Assembly (NCBI GenBank): GCA_003482455.1
Contig: DMYW01000037.1
Span: forward strand, 25,890 to 89,889
DNA from: Rheinheimera sp.
GTDB taxonomy: Bacteria > Pseudomonadota > Gammaproteobacteria > Enterobacterales > Alteromonadaceae
Length of the DNA: 64,000 nucleotides
Direction: 5' to 3'
Of the stretch, positions 43,232-52,043 are shown one piece after another (within the stretch, counting starts at the first letter, position 1; the number at the start of each line of letters is the position of its first letter). Made by a program: the position numbers and the translations under genes. A model generated the notes under the pieces. That model was not told the origin of the DNA, ran no database searches, and saw only the letters and a program-made list of their open reading frames with translations.

Positions 43232-45336
43232 TGGCCGCGTCGATGCAGTTTTCGTTGTTTTCTCGCGCCGAGTTGCCGCTTGTCTCCCAAAGCGAAGCGG
43301 CCGAATGCGGCTTGGCTTGTTTGGCGATGGTTGCCGGGTTTCATGGCAGTCATTGGAATTTGCAGGAACTGCGGCAGCGGTTTTCGGTGTCGCTGGCGGG
43401 TAGCACCTTGCTGGACTTAATGCGTTATGGCGAACAGTTGCAGTTGTCGGGACGGCCGCTGCGCATCGAACTGGCACAACTGGCGCAGCTGCAAACGCCG
43501 GCGATTTTGCATTGGGATCTGAATCACTTTGTGGTGCTCAAACAGGTGCGTGGCCAACATGTGACTATTCATGATCCAGCGCACGGCGTGCGGCAGCTGA
43601 CGCTTGATGAGGTGTCCAACCATTTTACCGGCGTGGCGCTGGAGCTGACGCCACTGGCGGATTTCTCCAGCAAACCGGCGCAAAGTCCGCTTGGATTTGC
43701 TGATTTTTGGTCGTCGATGACTGGGCTTAAGCGCTCGCTGTTGATGCTGGCGGCACTCTCCCTGCTGGTGCAAGTGTTTGCGATGGTGTCGCCGTATTAC
43801 ATTCAGCTGGTGGTTGACGATGTGTTGGTGAGCCACGACACCCCGCTGTTGACCGTGTTGTTGTTAGGCTTTGCTTTAGTGCTGGCGCTGGACGTGTTAA
43901 CCCAAGCGCTGCGCGGTTGGTTGTTGTTGCAAATGGGCAGCACCTTGAACCTGCAGATGGCGACCAATTTGTTTCATCATCTGCTGCGTTTACCCTTGGC
44001 GTTTTTTGAAAAACGCCATGTCGGCGATGTGTTATCACGCTTTAGTTCGTTGCAACAGGTGCGTGACTTGTTGACGACCGGCATGCTGGAAGCGCTGATC
44101 GACGGCGTGATGGGCTTGTTATTGCTCGGCTTGTTGCTGCTATACAGCGTGCCGATGACCTTGTTGGTGCTCGGCTTTGTGCTGAGTTATGCCTTGTTGC
44201 GGCTGCTGCTGTATCCGGCGTATCGGCGGGTTACCGAACAACAATTGGTGCTGCAAGCACGCGAACACAGCTATCAGATTGAAACGGTGCGGGCGATGCA
44301 AACGCTGAAGTTATTTGCCGGCGAAGCGCGTCGTGAAGCGCAGTGGCAACATCTGTACGTCGATAGCATGAACCAAAACATTCGTTTGGGCATGTTCCAA
44401 CTCAGTTACCAAAGCGCGCATCGTTTATTGCAAGGGTTCGAGCATTTGTTGGTAGTCTACGTTGGTGCTCAAGCCGTGATGGCCGGTGGTTTTAGCGCCG
44501 GTATGCTGTTTGCGTTCTTGGCCTACAAGCTGCAATTTGTCGAGCGTAGTAACCGCCTTATTGAAAAATTCCTGCAGTTTCGGATGGTCAGTTTGCATTT
44601 TGAACGCCTCGCCGATGTGGTGCGCGCCAGCAAAGAGCAAACCCAAGGCAAGCAACTAAACCCGCCGCCGCTGCAAGGCGCACTGTGCGTGCAGCAACTG
44701 AAGTTTCGGTATAGCGACAGTAGCCCTTGGGTGCTGAACGGCGTGTCGCTGGCGATCCAAGCCGGGGAATCCGTGGCGCTGATCGGTCCGTCCGGCTGTG
44801 GCAAAACCACGTTGTTAAAACAGCTGCTGGGTTTATTGACCCCCACCGAAGGTCAAGTGCTGGTTGATGGTATGGCACTGGCTGACTATGGGCTGGCGGC
44901 TTATCGCGCGCAAGTGGCTGCCGTGATGCAAGACGACCAGCTGCTGTCGGGGTCTATTCGCGACAACATCGCTGGGTTTAGTGAGCACATTGATATGCCC
45001 TGGTTGGAGCAATGCGCGCAAGCCGCATGTATTGCCGATGACATCATGCGGCTACCGATGGGCTACCACAGCTTGATTGGTGATATGGGATCGAGTTTGT
45101 CGGGTGGCCAAAAGCAACGTTTGTTGCTGGCGCGGGCGCTGTACCGTCGGCCGCGACTGTTGTTCTTGGACGAAGCCACTAGTCATTTGGATACCGCAAC
45201 GGAGCGTGCAGTTAATGCTGCGATCAAAGCCTTGCGCATTACTCGCGTGGTGATCGCACATCGCCCTGAAACCATTGCATCGGTGGATCGGGTCATTGAT
45301 TTGTCGCACTTACCACAGGCGCCGCTTGCGACATAA
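43231..45336 (+). CDS. Peptidase-C39 ABC exporter (bacteriocin/microcin type)
   Basis: Exporter of 701 residues that both cuts double-glycine leaders and exports the peptide. The N-terminal C39 domain has QSEAAECGLACLAM (catalytic Cys 26), His in LNHFVVLK and Asp in IHDPAHG, so it looks active. Six-helix membrane domain about 160-420; ATPase with Walker A GPSGCGKTTLLKQ, LSGGQKQR and LLFLDEATSHLD. The ATG at 43231 overlaps the HlyD stop by one base. I found no short GG-leader gene within about 400 bp either side, nor an immunity gene; the substrate must be elsewhere, or the pair is an orphan. Confidence 0.92.
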   Translation: MAASMQFSLFSRAELPLVSQSEAAECGLACLAMVAGFHGSHWNLQELRQRFSVSLAGSTLLDLMRYGEQLQLSGRPLRIELAQLAQLQTPAILHWDLNHFVVLKQVRGQHVTIHDPAHGVRQLTLDEVSNHFTGVALELTPLADFSSKPAQSPLGFADFWSSMTGLKRSLLMLAALSLLVQVFAMVSPYYIQLVVDDVLVSHDTPLLTVLLLGFALVLALDVLTQALRGWLLLQMGSTLNLQMATNLFHHLLRLPLAFFEKRHVGDVLSRFSSLQQVRDLLTTGMLEALIDGVMGLLLLGLLLLYSVPMTLLVLGFVLSYALLRLLLYPAYRRVTEQQLVLQAREHSYQIETVRAMQTLKLFAGEARREAQWQHLYVDSMNQNIRLGMFQLSYQSAHRLLQGFEHLLVVYVGAQAVMAGGFSAGMLFAFLAYKLQFVERSNRLIEKFLQFRMVSLHFERLADVVRASKEQTQGKQLNPPPLQGALCVQQLKFRYSDSSPWVLNGVSLAIQAGESVALIGPSGCGKTTLLKQLLGLLTPTEGQVLVDGMALADYGLAAYRAQVAAVMQDDQLLSGSIRDNIAGFSEHIDMPWLEQCAQAACIADDIMRLPMGYHSLIGDMGSSLSGGQKQRLLLARALYRRPRLLFLDEATSHLDTATERAVNAAIKALRITRVVIAHRPETIASVDRVIDLSHLPQAPLAT

Positions 45337-45571
45337 CGCGTTACACCTTTGGTGGCTGATGAAGCGGGCAGGACGCTGCGCCTAGATAAGCTGGCTTGCC
45401 GTCATCGCGTTCAGTAGTCATCGGGGCGCGTTGTCATGGGGACCTGGCATCAGTAAGCTCCGCCATCATTGAGTTCAGCACAGGTGCTAGGACTGGCGCT
45501 TCACAAGGCTGATGGACCAGTGGCGCGGTGTTGCAACCAGCTCAACAAAAAGCTGGCGGTTTACCCAGAAA
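45337..45571. other. Gene-less stretch downstream of the C39 exporter
   Basis: Together with the terminator and ompW 3' flank this is about 350 bp without a gene. I read it on both strands for short double-glycine peptides and saw none; the frames are short and lack ribosome sites. Confidence 0.6.
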
Positions 45572-45599
45572 AAAACAGCGGCCTTGGCCGCTGTTTTAC
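45572..45599. terminator. Bidirectional terminator between the C39 exporter and ompW
   Basis: Stem AAAACAGCGGCC/GGCCGCTGTTTT with a TT loop. On the minus strand it ends in seven T, so it serves ompW best, and it can also stop transcription from the exporter. Confidence 0.9.
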
Positions 45600-45685
45600 T
45601 TCCCCCTTATTTTTGCATTCTCCTTGACGCAGCAGCTTTGTCCTTAAAGCTGTTTTGAGCATGTTTGCGGCATGCTCAAACTCGG

Positions 45686-46393
45686 TTACATGCTCCAGCG
45701 CACGCCGACCATCACCACCAGTGGGTCGATTTGTACATCGACTTTTTGGATGCTGGCACCGTTGACGGTTACGTTGGCTTCGGTGTCGATGTCGATTTTG
45801 CTGACCATGAAGTGCGCGCCCCAATGGTCGTTGATTTTGTAGTTAAAGCCGGCTTGCAGCGCGAGGCCGAAGCTGTCATCTAACGTTAAATCCACGTCGT
45901 CATTGGCATCCGTCACTTCTAAGGCACGTAAAGTCGCTTTTAACTCTGGTGATACGCCAGAATCAAAGAATTTGGTGTAGTTCAGACCCACGCCAACAAA
46001 CGGGTCGAAGTTTGAGTTGGTGACAAAGTGATATTGCGCCAACAGCGTTGGTGGTAAATGTTTGGTGCTACCAATTGGCAGGCCATCGACCACAGAGCCC
46101 TCAACGCTTACATCGTGACTAAACGGTGTTGCAGCAACTAATTCTGCAGTCCAGTTGGCGTTAAATTTGTAATCAAAGGTCAAACCTAATTGGGTATTGC
46201 TGTTCACTGCAGCTTGCGTTGAGCCTGCAGGTAAGCCGGCTACAGCTTCAACCACATTTAAGGAGCTGCTGCTGTCGTTTGGCGCGACGTTGATAGCACC
46301 GACGTTGACAGACAAGTCAGATAAGCTGGCAGATGCAGAAGCAACAGAAAAAGCAGCGACGGCGAGGACGATTGATTTTAAGACGGTTTTCAT
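45686..46393 (-). CDS. ompW: OmpW-family outer-membrane protein
   Basis: Eight-stranded barrel of 235 residues, signal peptide with cleavage after ASASA (about 22), last strand LVVMVGVRWSM. Family features: DYKFNANWTAELVAATPFSHD, YHFVTNSNFDPFVGVGLNYTKFF. It carries an extra Ser/Asn/Val-rich N-terminal loop (about 40-60). OmpW forms a hydrophobic channel for small molecules and is induced in several bacteria when oxygen falls. The ATG at 46393 has AAGGAATATC upstream; the frame runs on to 46561 but without a start site. An FNR-like box is 71 bp upstream. Confidence 0.92.
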   Translation of the reverse strand: MKTVLKSIVLAVAAFSVASASASLSDLSVNVGAINVAPNDSSSSLNVVEAVAGLPAGSTQAAVNSNTQLGLTFDYKFNANWTAELVAATPFSHDVSVEGSVVDGLPIGSTKHLPPTLLAQYHFVTNSNFDPFVGVGLNYTKFFDSGVSPELKATLRALEVTDANDDVDLTLDDSFGLALQAGFNYKINDHWGAHFMVSKIDIDTEANVTVNGASIQKVDVQIDPLVVMVGVRWSM

Positions 46394-46463
46394 CTTGATA
46401 TTCCTTGGTAGGTTATCGTCTTGATTGACTGAGGGCATTGTGCGCTTCTGCGTCGGCAAAACT

Positions 46464-46477
46464 TTGGTCTGGATCAA
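46464..46477 (-). promoter_or_regulatory. FNR/CRP-type box upstream of ompW
   Basis: Reads TTGATCCAGACCAA on the minus strand, i.e. TTGAT-N4-ACCAA against the FNR consensus TTGAT-N4-ATCAA (one mismatch). It is 71-84 bp upstream of the ompW ATG, where a site at about -41 of a start near 46430 would be. Consistent with FNR control of ompW known in E. coli; activity is inferred. Confidence 0.55.
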
Positions 46478-46698
46478 GGTTTTACCGCGAGTTCCGCCCA
46501 ATCGCAGCCATTTATTGATGTAAAACAAACTTTGCATGACTGAGTTAAACCGCGGCGGCATGTCGCTGTTGTCACAGTCGTGTTGGTGGTATCTGCCGAG
46601 CGCGAGCGTCGTTTTTCTGAATATTGGTGATGATGGATTGGTTGGCGGTGGCTACTGTTATTGGTGCAGTGAATGGGCTGAATCTTTTCTATTTGGCC

Positions 46699-46711
46699 TG
46701 AAAGCGCTTCA
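46699..46711 (+). promoter_or_regulatory. LacI-family-like operator upstream of the sugar porter
   Basis: TGAAAGCGCTTCA contains the perfect AAGCGCTT core typical of LacI-family operators. It is about 40 bp upstream of the -35 element. No LacI-family gene is in the window, so the regulator would be encoded elsewhere. Confidence 0.4.
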
Positions 46712-46751
46712 AAATGTAGAAAAATTACATACGTATTGCACTGGGAACCGT

Positions 46752-46779
46752 TTGCTTTGTCGGGCTGGTTGCGTATAGT
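46752..46779 (+). promoter_or_regulatory. Promoter of the sugar porter gene
   Basis: -35 TTGCTT (46752-46757) and -10 TATAGT (46774-46779) with a 16-bp spacer; the leader is about 100 nt. Confidence 0.55.
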
Positions 46780-46884
46780 ACTTGAGCGCTCACAGGCGCA
46801 GGCTTTGCGGTTTGCAAAGGGGAGACCTGCATGAAACCTGTTAGTGCCCACAGGATAGACTCACAACACTAAGAGAACATTTGT

Positions 46885-48141
46885 ATGGCAGTTACAACAC
46901 CTTCAACCGCTCGGATCGGTGGCGGTGGGCAAAACGATCGTTTTGCACTCGTCAGCTTAACCTTTTTGTTTTTTATCTGGGGCTTTATTACCTGCCTTAA
47001 CGATATTTTGATCCCGCACCTCAAAGGGATCTTTGATCTCTCGTATACCCAAGCGTCACTGGTGCAATTTTGCTTCTTCGGCGCTTATTTTATTGTGTCC
47101 TTGCCGGCCGGCTGGTTTGTACGCCGTGCGGGTTATCAACGCGGTATCGTGGTCGGCTTGCTGATTGCAGCCAGTGGCTGTGTGCTGTTTTACCCAGCCG
47201 CTGCGACACAAACCTATGAATTGTTTTTAGGCGCCTTGTTTGTACTGGCGTCTGGTATCACCTTGTTGCAGGTTTCGGCCAACCCTTACGTGACGGCGCT
47301 TGGCAATGCAGAGACTGCATCAAGCCGTTTGACCATGACTCAGGCATTTAACTCACTGGGTACCGCGATTGCGCCTTATTTTGGGGCTCTGTTGATCCTC
47401 GGCGGCGTCACTGCAGCTGTGGGCACCCCAGAATACAAGATCCAAGAAGCTCAATCGGTGCAACTGCCTTATTTAGCTTTAGCGACGGCGCTGTTAGTGA
47501 TGGCCATTGTGTTTGCTTATTTGAAATTACCCCGCGTGACCGAGCATGAAGACAACCAAATGGTTAATGCCGATCCAGGTTCGGCGTGGCAATACAGCCA
47601 CTTGGTACTCGGCGCTTTAGGTATTTTTGTCTATGTCGGCGGCGAAGTGTCGATCGGCAGTTATTTAGTCAGCTTCATGCACCAACCAGAAATCGCCGGT
47701 TTAAGTGAAGTCGATGCCGGTAAGTATTTAAGTTATTACTGGGGAGGCGCTATGGTTGGCCGTTTTATCGGTGCTGTGGTGATGCAAAAAGTGCCTGCTG
47801 GCAAAGTGTTGGCGTTTAATGCCGTGATAGCGGCTTTGTTGGTGGTGGTCGCCATTGTCTCGACCGGCCCGATGGCGATGTGGGCCTTGCTGGCGGTGGG
47901 CTTATTTAACTCCATTATGTTCCCAACCATTTTTTCGTTGGCAGTGACTGGCTTAGGCCGTTTCACCAGTAACGGTAGCGGCGTATTGTGCGCGGCGATT
48001 GTCGGTGGTGCTATTGTGCCTGTGCTGCAAGGTGTGCTTGCCGATGCCATCGGCTTGCAACTGAGCTTTATGATCCCAGTGCTGTGCTACGCCTATATTT
48101 GCTTCTATGGCTTGCGTGGTTCGCATATCAAAGAAAGCTAA
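46885..48141 (+). CDS. MFS sugar porter, FHS family (FucP/NagP type)
   Basis: Inner-membrane sugar:H+ symporter of 418 residues with about 12 membrane helices. Family landmarks: FFIWGFITCLNDILIPHLKGIF early, GAYFIVSLPAGWFVRR, LLQVSANPYVTALG, and NSLGTAIAPYFGALLILGG. FHS members take fucose, glucose/galactose or N-acetylglucosamine; in Alteromonadales NagP takes GlcNAc. No catabolic or regulatory neighbour indicates the substrate here. A perfect terminator follows. Confidence 0.88.
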   Translation: MAVTTPSTARIGGGGQNDRFALVSLTFLFFIWGFITCLNDILIPHLKGIFDLSYTQASLVQFCFFGAYFIVSLPAGWFVRRAGYQRGIVVGLLIAASGCVLFYPAAATQTYELFLGALFVLASGITLLQVSANPYVTALGNAETASSRLTMTQAFNSLGTAIAPYFGALLILGGVTAAVGTPEYKIQEAQSVQLPYLALATALLVMAIVFAYLKLPRVTEHEDNQMVNADPGSAWQYSHLVLGALGIFVYVGGEVSIGSYLVSFMHQPEIAGLSEVDAGKYLSYYWGGAMVGRFIGAVVMQKVPAGKVLAFNAVIAALLVVVAIVSTGPMAMWALLAVGLFNSIMFPTIFSLAVTGLGRFTSNGSGVLCAAIVGGAIVPVLQGVLADAIGLQLSFMIPVLCYAYICFYGLRGSHIKES

Positions 48142-48169
48142 CCACAGACCTTGTCAGATGTTTAGAAGT

Positions 48170-48208
48170 AACAAGGCTGCTTCGGAGACGAAGCAGCCTT
48201 GTTGTTTT
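48170..48208 (+). terminator. Terminator after the sugar porter
   Basis: Fifteen-base-pair perfect stem (arms AACAAGGCTGCTTCG and its complement) with a GAGA loop, then GTTTT. Confidence 0.9.
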
Positions 48209-48243
48209 GTGGAGGTCTGCCACGGCAATTGACTTGCAGCTGA

Positions 48244-49950
48244 TTAAGCTAAATAGCGCTGGCGTTTATTCGGTTTCAGTTGTTGCATGTCCACCAGCAC
48301 CAAGCCATCGACGCAGCCCGCAAAGTCTGGGTCGACGCCAAACGCCAGAAACTGCACGCCACCGGCTTCGGTTAAATCGGCATACTGCTTATACAAGGTC
48401 GGCACTGTCACGCCCATCTCTGCCAGCAAATGCTTTAACTGCACAAAGTCCTCGCTGGCATCGTTGCCACTAAAATACTGTTCAAATTGCGCCATGCTAT
48501 GGAAGTCCAACTGGTATGGCTGATGCGCAGTGGCAATGTCATCGCGGCTGCAATAATACAAGCTGTAGTAATACACCAGCAGGTCACGCGCAGCTTTGGG
48601 ATAGCTCGCTGACACCGACACGCCACCAAACAGATAACGAATATCGGGGCGCTGCTTTAAATAGGCGCCGATACCTTGCCACAAGTAATCCAGGCTGCGT
48701 TTGCCCCAATATTTGGGTTGTACAAAGCTGCGCCCCAGCTCCAGCCCTGCCGCCAAATACGGCTGCATCGCTTCGCTGTAATCAAACAAACTGTGGGTAT
48801 ACAGGGCTTCGATACCGCGCTCGGCTAATAAAGCCGCAGTGTCGGCAAAGCGATAAGCGCCGGCGATCTCAAGATCGGTTGGGTCCCACAAAATCAGCTG
48901 TAAGTAGTCGGAATCGTAGCGGTCGATGTCGCGGCGCAGCCCTGTGCCTTCACCAACGGCACGAAAGCTTAGCTCGCGCAGTCGGCCAATTTCGCGCAGG
49001 ATCGGCGAGCTTTGTTGATGTTGATACAAGTAGATTTGTTTGCCATCCGAGGTTTGCCCCAGCAGCGGACAGGCTTCAATGGCCTTTTTCAGCACTTGCC
49101 GCTCTTCCGGATGGGCGATCGCCCGCTCGGTGCGCAGCAGTGGCGACTTATCTTTGCCAATCCGATACAGATGTTTTTTAAACAGCTTACTTAACGCAGG
49201 TAAATCGAGTTGCACCGCCTGGTAGCTGCTGTACGGCACCAATTCACCGATGCGCATCCGGATATGTTTATGTTTTTGTTTAAACATTTCTTTGACCAGC
49301 AGCATGGTTGACAGCGGTTTGTACAACATAGAGGCGCCATAAAACAGTGCGGAGTTGCGCGCATCGATAAACACCGGCAACACCGGCGCTTTGGCGGCAC
49401 GGGCAAACCGTAAAAAACCACTGTGCCATTTGCCGTCTCGAATGCCGTTTGGCGCCAACCGTGACACTTCGCCGGCAGGGAACATGATCAAGGCACCTTC
49501 ATTGCTTAAGTGGTTGGCAATGGCATCTAAACAGCGGCGCTCAGTACCGCCTTGCATGTTGTTGACCGGTAACAATAAATCGCGCAGCGGCGGCAGCGCA
49601 TTCAGCAGTTGATTAGCGACGACGCGCACGTCCGGCCGAATGTCGCTGACTAATTTAATTAGCGCGAGGCCGTCCAACGAACCAATCGGATGGTTGGCAA
49701 TAATCACCACGCGGCCTTGGCTTGGCACACGCTCTAACTCGTTGTCGGACACTTGATAACGGAAGCTAAAATAATCCAGCACTTGCTCGACAAATTCGAT
49801 GCCATGCAAGTGCGGATATAATTCGGCGAAGCGCACAAAATCATCTTCGTGCAGCAGATGCTTCAACATGCCGGTGACAGGTTTTGCCAACCAGGGTTTA
49901 TCTGTGAGGTTAGGTAAATGTTGTTGCACGAGCTGTTCGGCGTTAATCAT
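48244..49950 (-). CDS. olsF: OlsF-like bifunctional acyltransferase (ornithine-lipid type)
   Basis: Fusion of 568 residues. The N-terminal half is a PlsC-type acyltransferase with NHPIGSLDGL (catalytic H-x4-D, about 85-95) and FPAGEVSR (about 155-162). The C-terminal half is a GNAT/haemolysin-type N-acyltransferase (LRELSFRAVGEGTG, then LQLILWDPTDLEIAGAYRF). This order matches OlsF, which makes ornithine lipids by N- then O-acylation; the activity here is inferred. The ATG at 49950 has AAGGACC upstream; an 11-residue longer form from 49983 lacks one. Divergent from ghrA. A terminator for the opposite strand lies behind its 3' end. Confidence 0.75.
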   Translation of the reverse strand: MINAEQLVQQHLPNLTDKPWLAKPVTGMLKHLLHEDDFVRFAELYPHLHGIEFVEQVLDYFSFRYQVSDNELERVPSQGRVVIIANHPIGSLDGLALIKLVSDIRPDVRVVANQLLNALPPLRDLLLPVNNMQGGTERRCLDAIANHLSNEGALIMFPAGEVSRLAPNGIRDGKWHSGFLRFARAAKAPVLPVFIDARNSALFYGASMLYKPLSTMLLVKEMFKQKHKHIRMRIGELVPYSSYQAVQLDLPALSKLFKKHLYRIGKDKSPLLRTERAIAHPEERQVLKKAIEACPLLGQTSDGKQIYLYQHQQSSPILREIGRLRELSFRAVGEGTGLRRDIDRYDSDYLQLILWDPTDLEIAGAYRFADTAALLAERGIEALYTHSLFDYSEAMQPYLAAGLELGRSFVQPKYWGKRSLDYLWQGIGAYLKQRPDIRYLFGGVSVSASYPKAARDLLVYYYSLYYCSRDDIATAHQPYQLDFHSMAQFEQYFSGNDASEDFVQLKHLLAEMGVTVPTLYKQYADLTEAGGVQFLAFGVDPDFAGCVDGLVLVDMQQLKPNKRQRYLA

Positions 49951-50320
49951 AAAGAGGTCCTTGGCGGCAGCAGATAACGCCACTCTAGGCAGGCCGTATG
50001 ACAGTCAAGTCACAGAATTATGGCAATTTGGCGAATTTTCAGCCGCTGCATTAGCGCCTCACTGCCCGCGGGGTCATGCCAAAAGGAGCTCGTAAGACCA
50101 AGTTCGGATACGTTTCGGCACAAGCCGCCATGTGGCCACATGCCTAAGTTGGCAAGCTGTTGTGATGAATTTACGGCCGATGGCACAGGCTGTGTCCGCT
50201 GGTCATGGCGGCGAATTTGCTCGCATCCTTGAGGATTTACCCGAAAAGCCTTGCAGTGGCGCGGTATTTTTTCGGTAGAATCAACGGCATTGTTTGCTGC
50301 AACCTTGGAAGCACGCTTAT
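49951..50320. other. Divergent intergenic region olsF/ghrA
   Basis: About 370 bp without a gene. It contains a perfect 14-bp palindrome CATGTGGCCACATG (50129-50142) and a TAGAAT at 50276-50281 that could be the ghrA -10; the -35 is unclear. Confidence 0.5.
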
Positions 50321-51268
50321 ATGTCTGCCCACGCTATTGCTTTAGTGATCCCCGATCGCAAACTCGACCAGCTGCAACAGCAACTGCAAGCTTTATTGCC
50401 TGGTGTTCCTGTGTGGATTTACCCGCATATTCCTGACCCGCAGGCGGTCAGTTTTGCCGTGGTCTGGAAACAACCGGCCGGCAGTATCGCCAGCATGCCA
50501 AATATTCGTGCACTGCAGTCGTTTGGGGCTGGCGTCGATAGCATTTTATCCGATGCAACTTTGCCGGATTTACCGCTGGCGCGGATTGTTGACCCTGATC
50601 TTGCCCGTTCGATGGTCAACTATGTGCACACCATGCTGAATTTCTATCGCTTGCGCTTGGATCTGTTTGCCAAACAACAGCGCGATGCGGTGTGGAAACC
50701 AAAAAGTATTCGGCCTATTCAGCAGGTGTGTGTGCTGGGGCTTGGCGAACTTGGCAGCGCAGTTGCGTTGTCGCTGCTTGAGCAGGGCTATCAAGTCAGT
50801 GGCTGGTCGCAAAGTGCCAAACACTTGCCCGGAGTGCGCTGCTTTGCCAAGCAGCAGGAACCAAGTGAAGATGCGGCGCTGCAAGCGGCGATGGCGCAGG
50901 CCGATGCGATTATCTGTTTGTTGCCACTGACGGATGACACAGAAAACTTACTCAATGCGACGCGCCTTGGGTACTGTAAACCCGGTGCCGTACTGATCAA
51001 TGTGGCGCGTGGCGCGCTGGTTGATGACGCCGCGCTGCTGCAAGCGCTCGATAAAGGGCAGTTGTCGGCGGCCTGTTTGGACGTGTTTCGGCAAGAACCT
51101 TTGCCAGCGGAACACCCATTTTGGCAGCATCCAGCCATTACCATCACGCCGCATATTTCAGCCGTGACCAATGCAGCGACCGCTGTGGCGCAAATTGTCG
51201 ATAATTATCAACGAACTATGGCCAATCTGCCGCTGCTGCACCAAGTGGATCGGCAACGGGGTTATTAA
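50321..51268 (+). CDS. ghrA: Glyoxylate/hydroxypyruvate reductase A
   Basis: NAD(P)H-dependent reductase of 315 residues that reduces glyoxylate and hydroxypyruvate. D-2-hydroxyacid dehydrogenase fold: nucleotide motif CVLGLGELGSAVALSLLEQGY (about 137-157), then ARGALVDDAAL, and the catalytic His in ITPHISAV. The GhrA-type N-terminus is short and lacks the usual N-terminal half-barrel seen in SerA. The ATG at 50321 fits the family; the frame is open to 50294. First gene of a three-gene run with the enoyl-CoA hydratase (10 bp) and GNAT genes. Confidence 0.9.
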   Translation: MSAHAIALVIPDRKLDQLQQQLQALLPGVPVWIYPHIPDPQAVSFAVVWKQPAGSIASMPNIRALQSFGAGVDSILSDATLPDLPLARIVDPDLARSMVNYVHTMLNFYRLRLDLFAKQQRDAVWKPKSIRPIQQVCVLGLGELGSAVALSLLEQGYQVSGWSQSAKHLPGVRCFAKQQEPSEDAALQAAMAQADAIICLLPLTDDTENLLNATRLGYCKPGAVLINVARGALVDDAALLQALDKGQLSAACLDVFRQEPLPAEHPFWQHPAITITPHISAVTNAATAVAQIVDNYQRTMANLPLLHQVDRQRGY

Positions 51269-51278
51269 GGAGCTATTG

Positions 51279-52034
51279 ATGAGTTATCAGTTAAGTTTGC
51301 AAGACGGCCTTGGCTTGTTGACGCTGCAAATGCCGGAGAAAAGCAATTTGTTGACGCCTGAGTTATCGGAGGCCATCGCAGCTGCATTAACCCAGCTGTT
51401 TGTTGATCCTGCGTTGAAGGTCTTTGCGGTGCAAGGCTCGGGCCGCAGTTTCTGCGCCGGTGCCGATTTGCAGGCGCTGCAACAAGCCAGTCAAGGTGAT
51501 GGCGCTGTGCTCAAAGCCTTATACAGCGCATTTCGAGCTGTGGCTGAGTGCCCGGTGCTTAGCGTGGCGCTGGTTAATGGCGCGGCAACGGGGGCGGGGA
51601 TGAATCTTGCCATGGCGTGCGATATCCGTGTCGCTGCGGCGGACGCCTGGTTTGAATCGCGGTTTTTCCAATTAGCCATTCACCCAGGCGGCGGTCATAC
51701 GGCGTTGCTGCCGCAGCAAATCGGCTGGCAACAAGCGGCAGCTATGCTGCTGGCCGGTGAGCGCTTGCAGGCAGTAGAAGCGCAGCGGTTAGGTTTTGTG
51801 AAGGCCTTATTGCCCACCGAAGAGCTGGAAACTTATGCGCGTGGCTTGGCACGCAAAGTGGCTGATGTCCCTGGCGACCTGTTAAGACTAACCAAACAAA
51901 GTATGCGCGAATTCAGCGGTACCCCAGATTTAGCGCACGCGGTGGACGTTGAATACCAACGTCAATTTGCCAGTATCCAAACGTCGGTTGCGCGTGAGCG
52001 GATCGCCGCGTTGTTGGCGAGAATTTCCAGTTAA
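51279..52034 (+). CDS. Enoyl-CoA hydratase/isomerase family protein
   Basis: Crotonase-fold protein of 251 residues. The oxyanion-hole strand GSGRSFCAGADLQAL (about 50-64) and NGAATGAGMNLAMACD (about 102-117) are intact, and a Glu lies in the second segment region, so it is probably active on an acyl-CoA. Substrate unknown; the neighbours do not form a complete degradation pathway. AAGGAG precedes the ATG at 51279; the longer frame overlaps ghrA. Confidence 0.85.
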   Translation: MSYQLSLQDGLGLLTLQMPEKSNLLTPELSEAIAAALTQLFVDPALKVFAVQGSGRSFCAGADLQALQQASQGDGAVLKALYSAFRAVAECPVLSVALVNGAATGAGMNLAMACDIRVAAADAWFESRFFQLAIHPGGGHTALLPQQIGWQQAAAMLLAGERLQAVEAQRLGFVKALLPTEELETYARGLARKVADVPGDLLRLTKQSMREFSGTPDLAHAVDVEYQRQFASIQTSVARERIAALLARISS

Positions 52035-52043
52035 GGACCTATT

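Larger units (their letters stand above)
46394..46884. other. Divergent control region of ompW and the sugar porter
   Basis: About 490 bp without a gene. It holds the FNR-like box (46464-46477), a LacI-family-like palindrome (46699-46711), an AT-rich dyad TGTAGAAAAATTACA (46715-46729) and a promoter for the sugar porter (46752-46779). Confidence 0.6.

Noticed and set aside
48516..49181. A 221-codon antisense frame inside the olsF-like gene
   Set aside because: The product is rich in Arg, Cys and Ser as shadows are, and there is no start signal.
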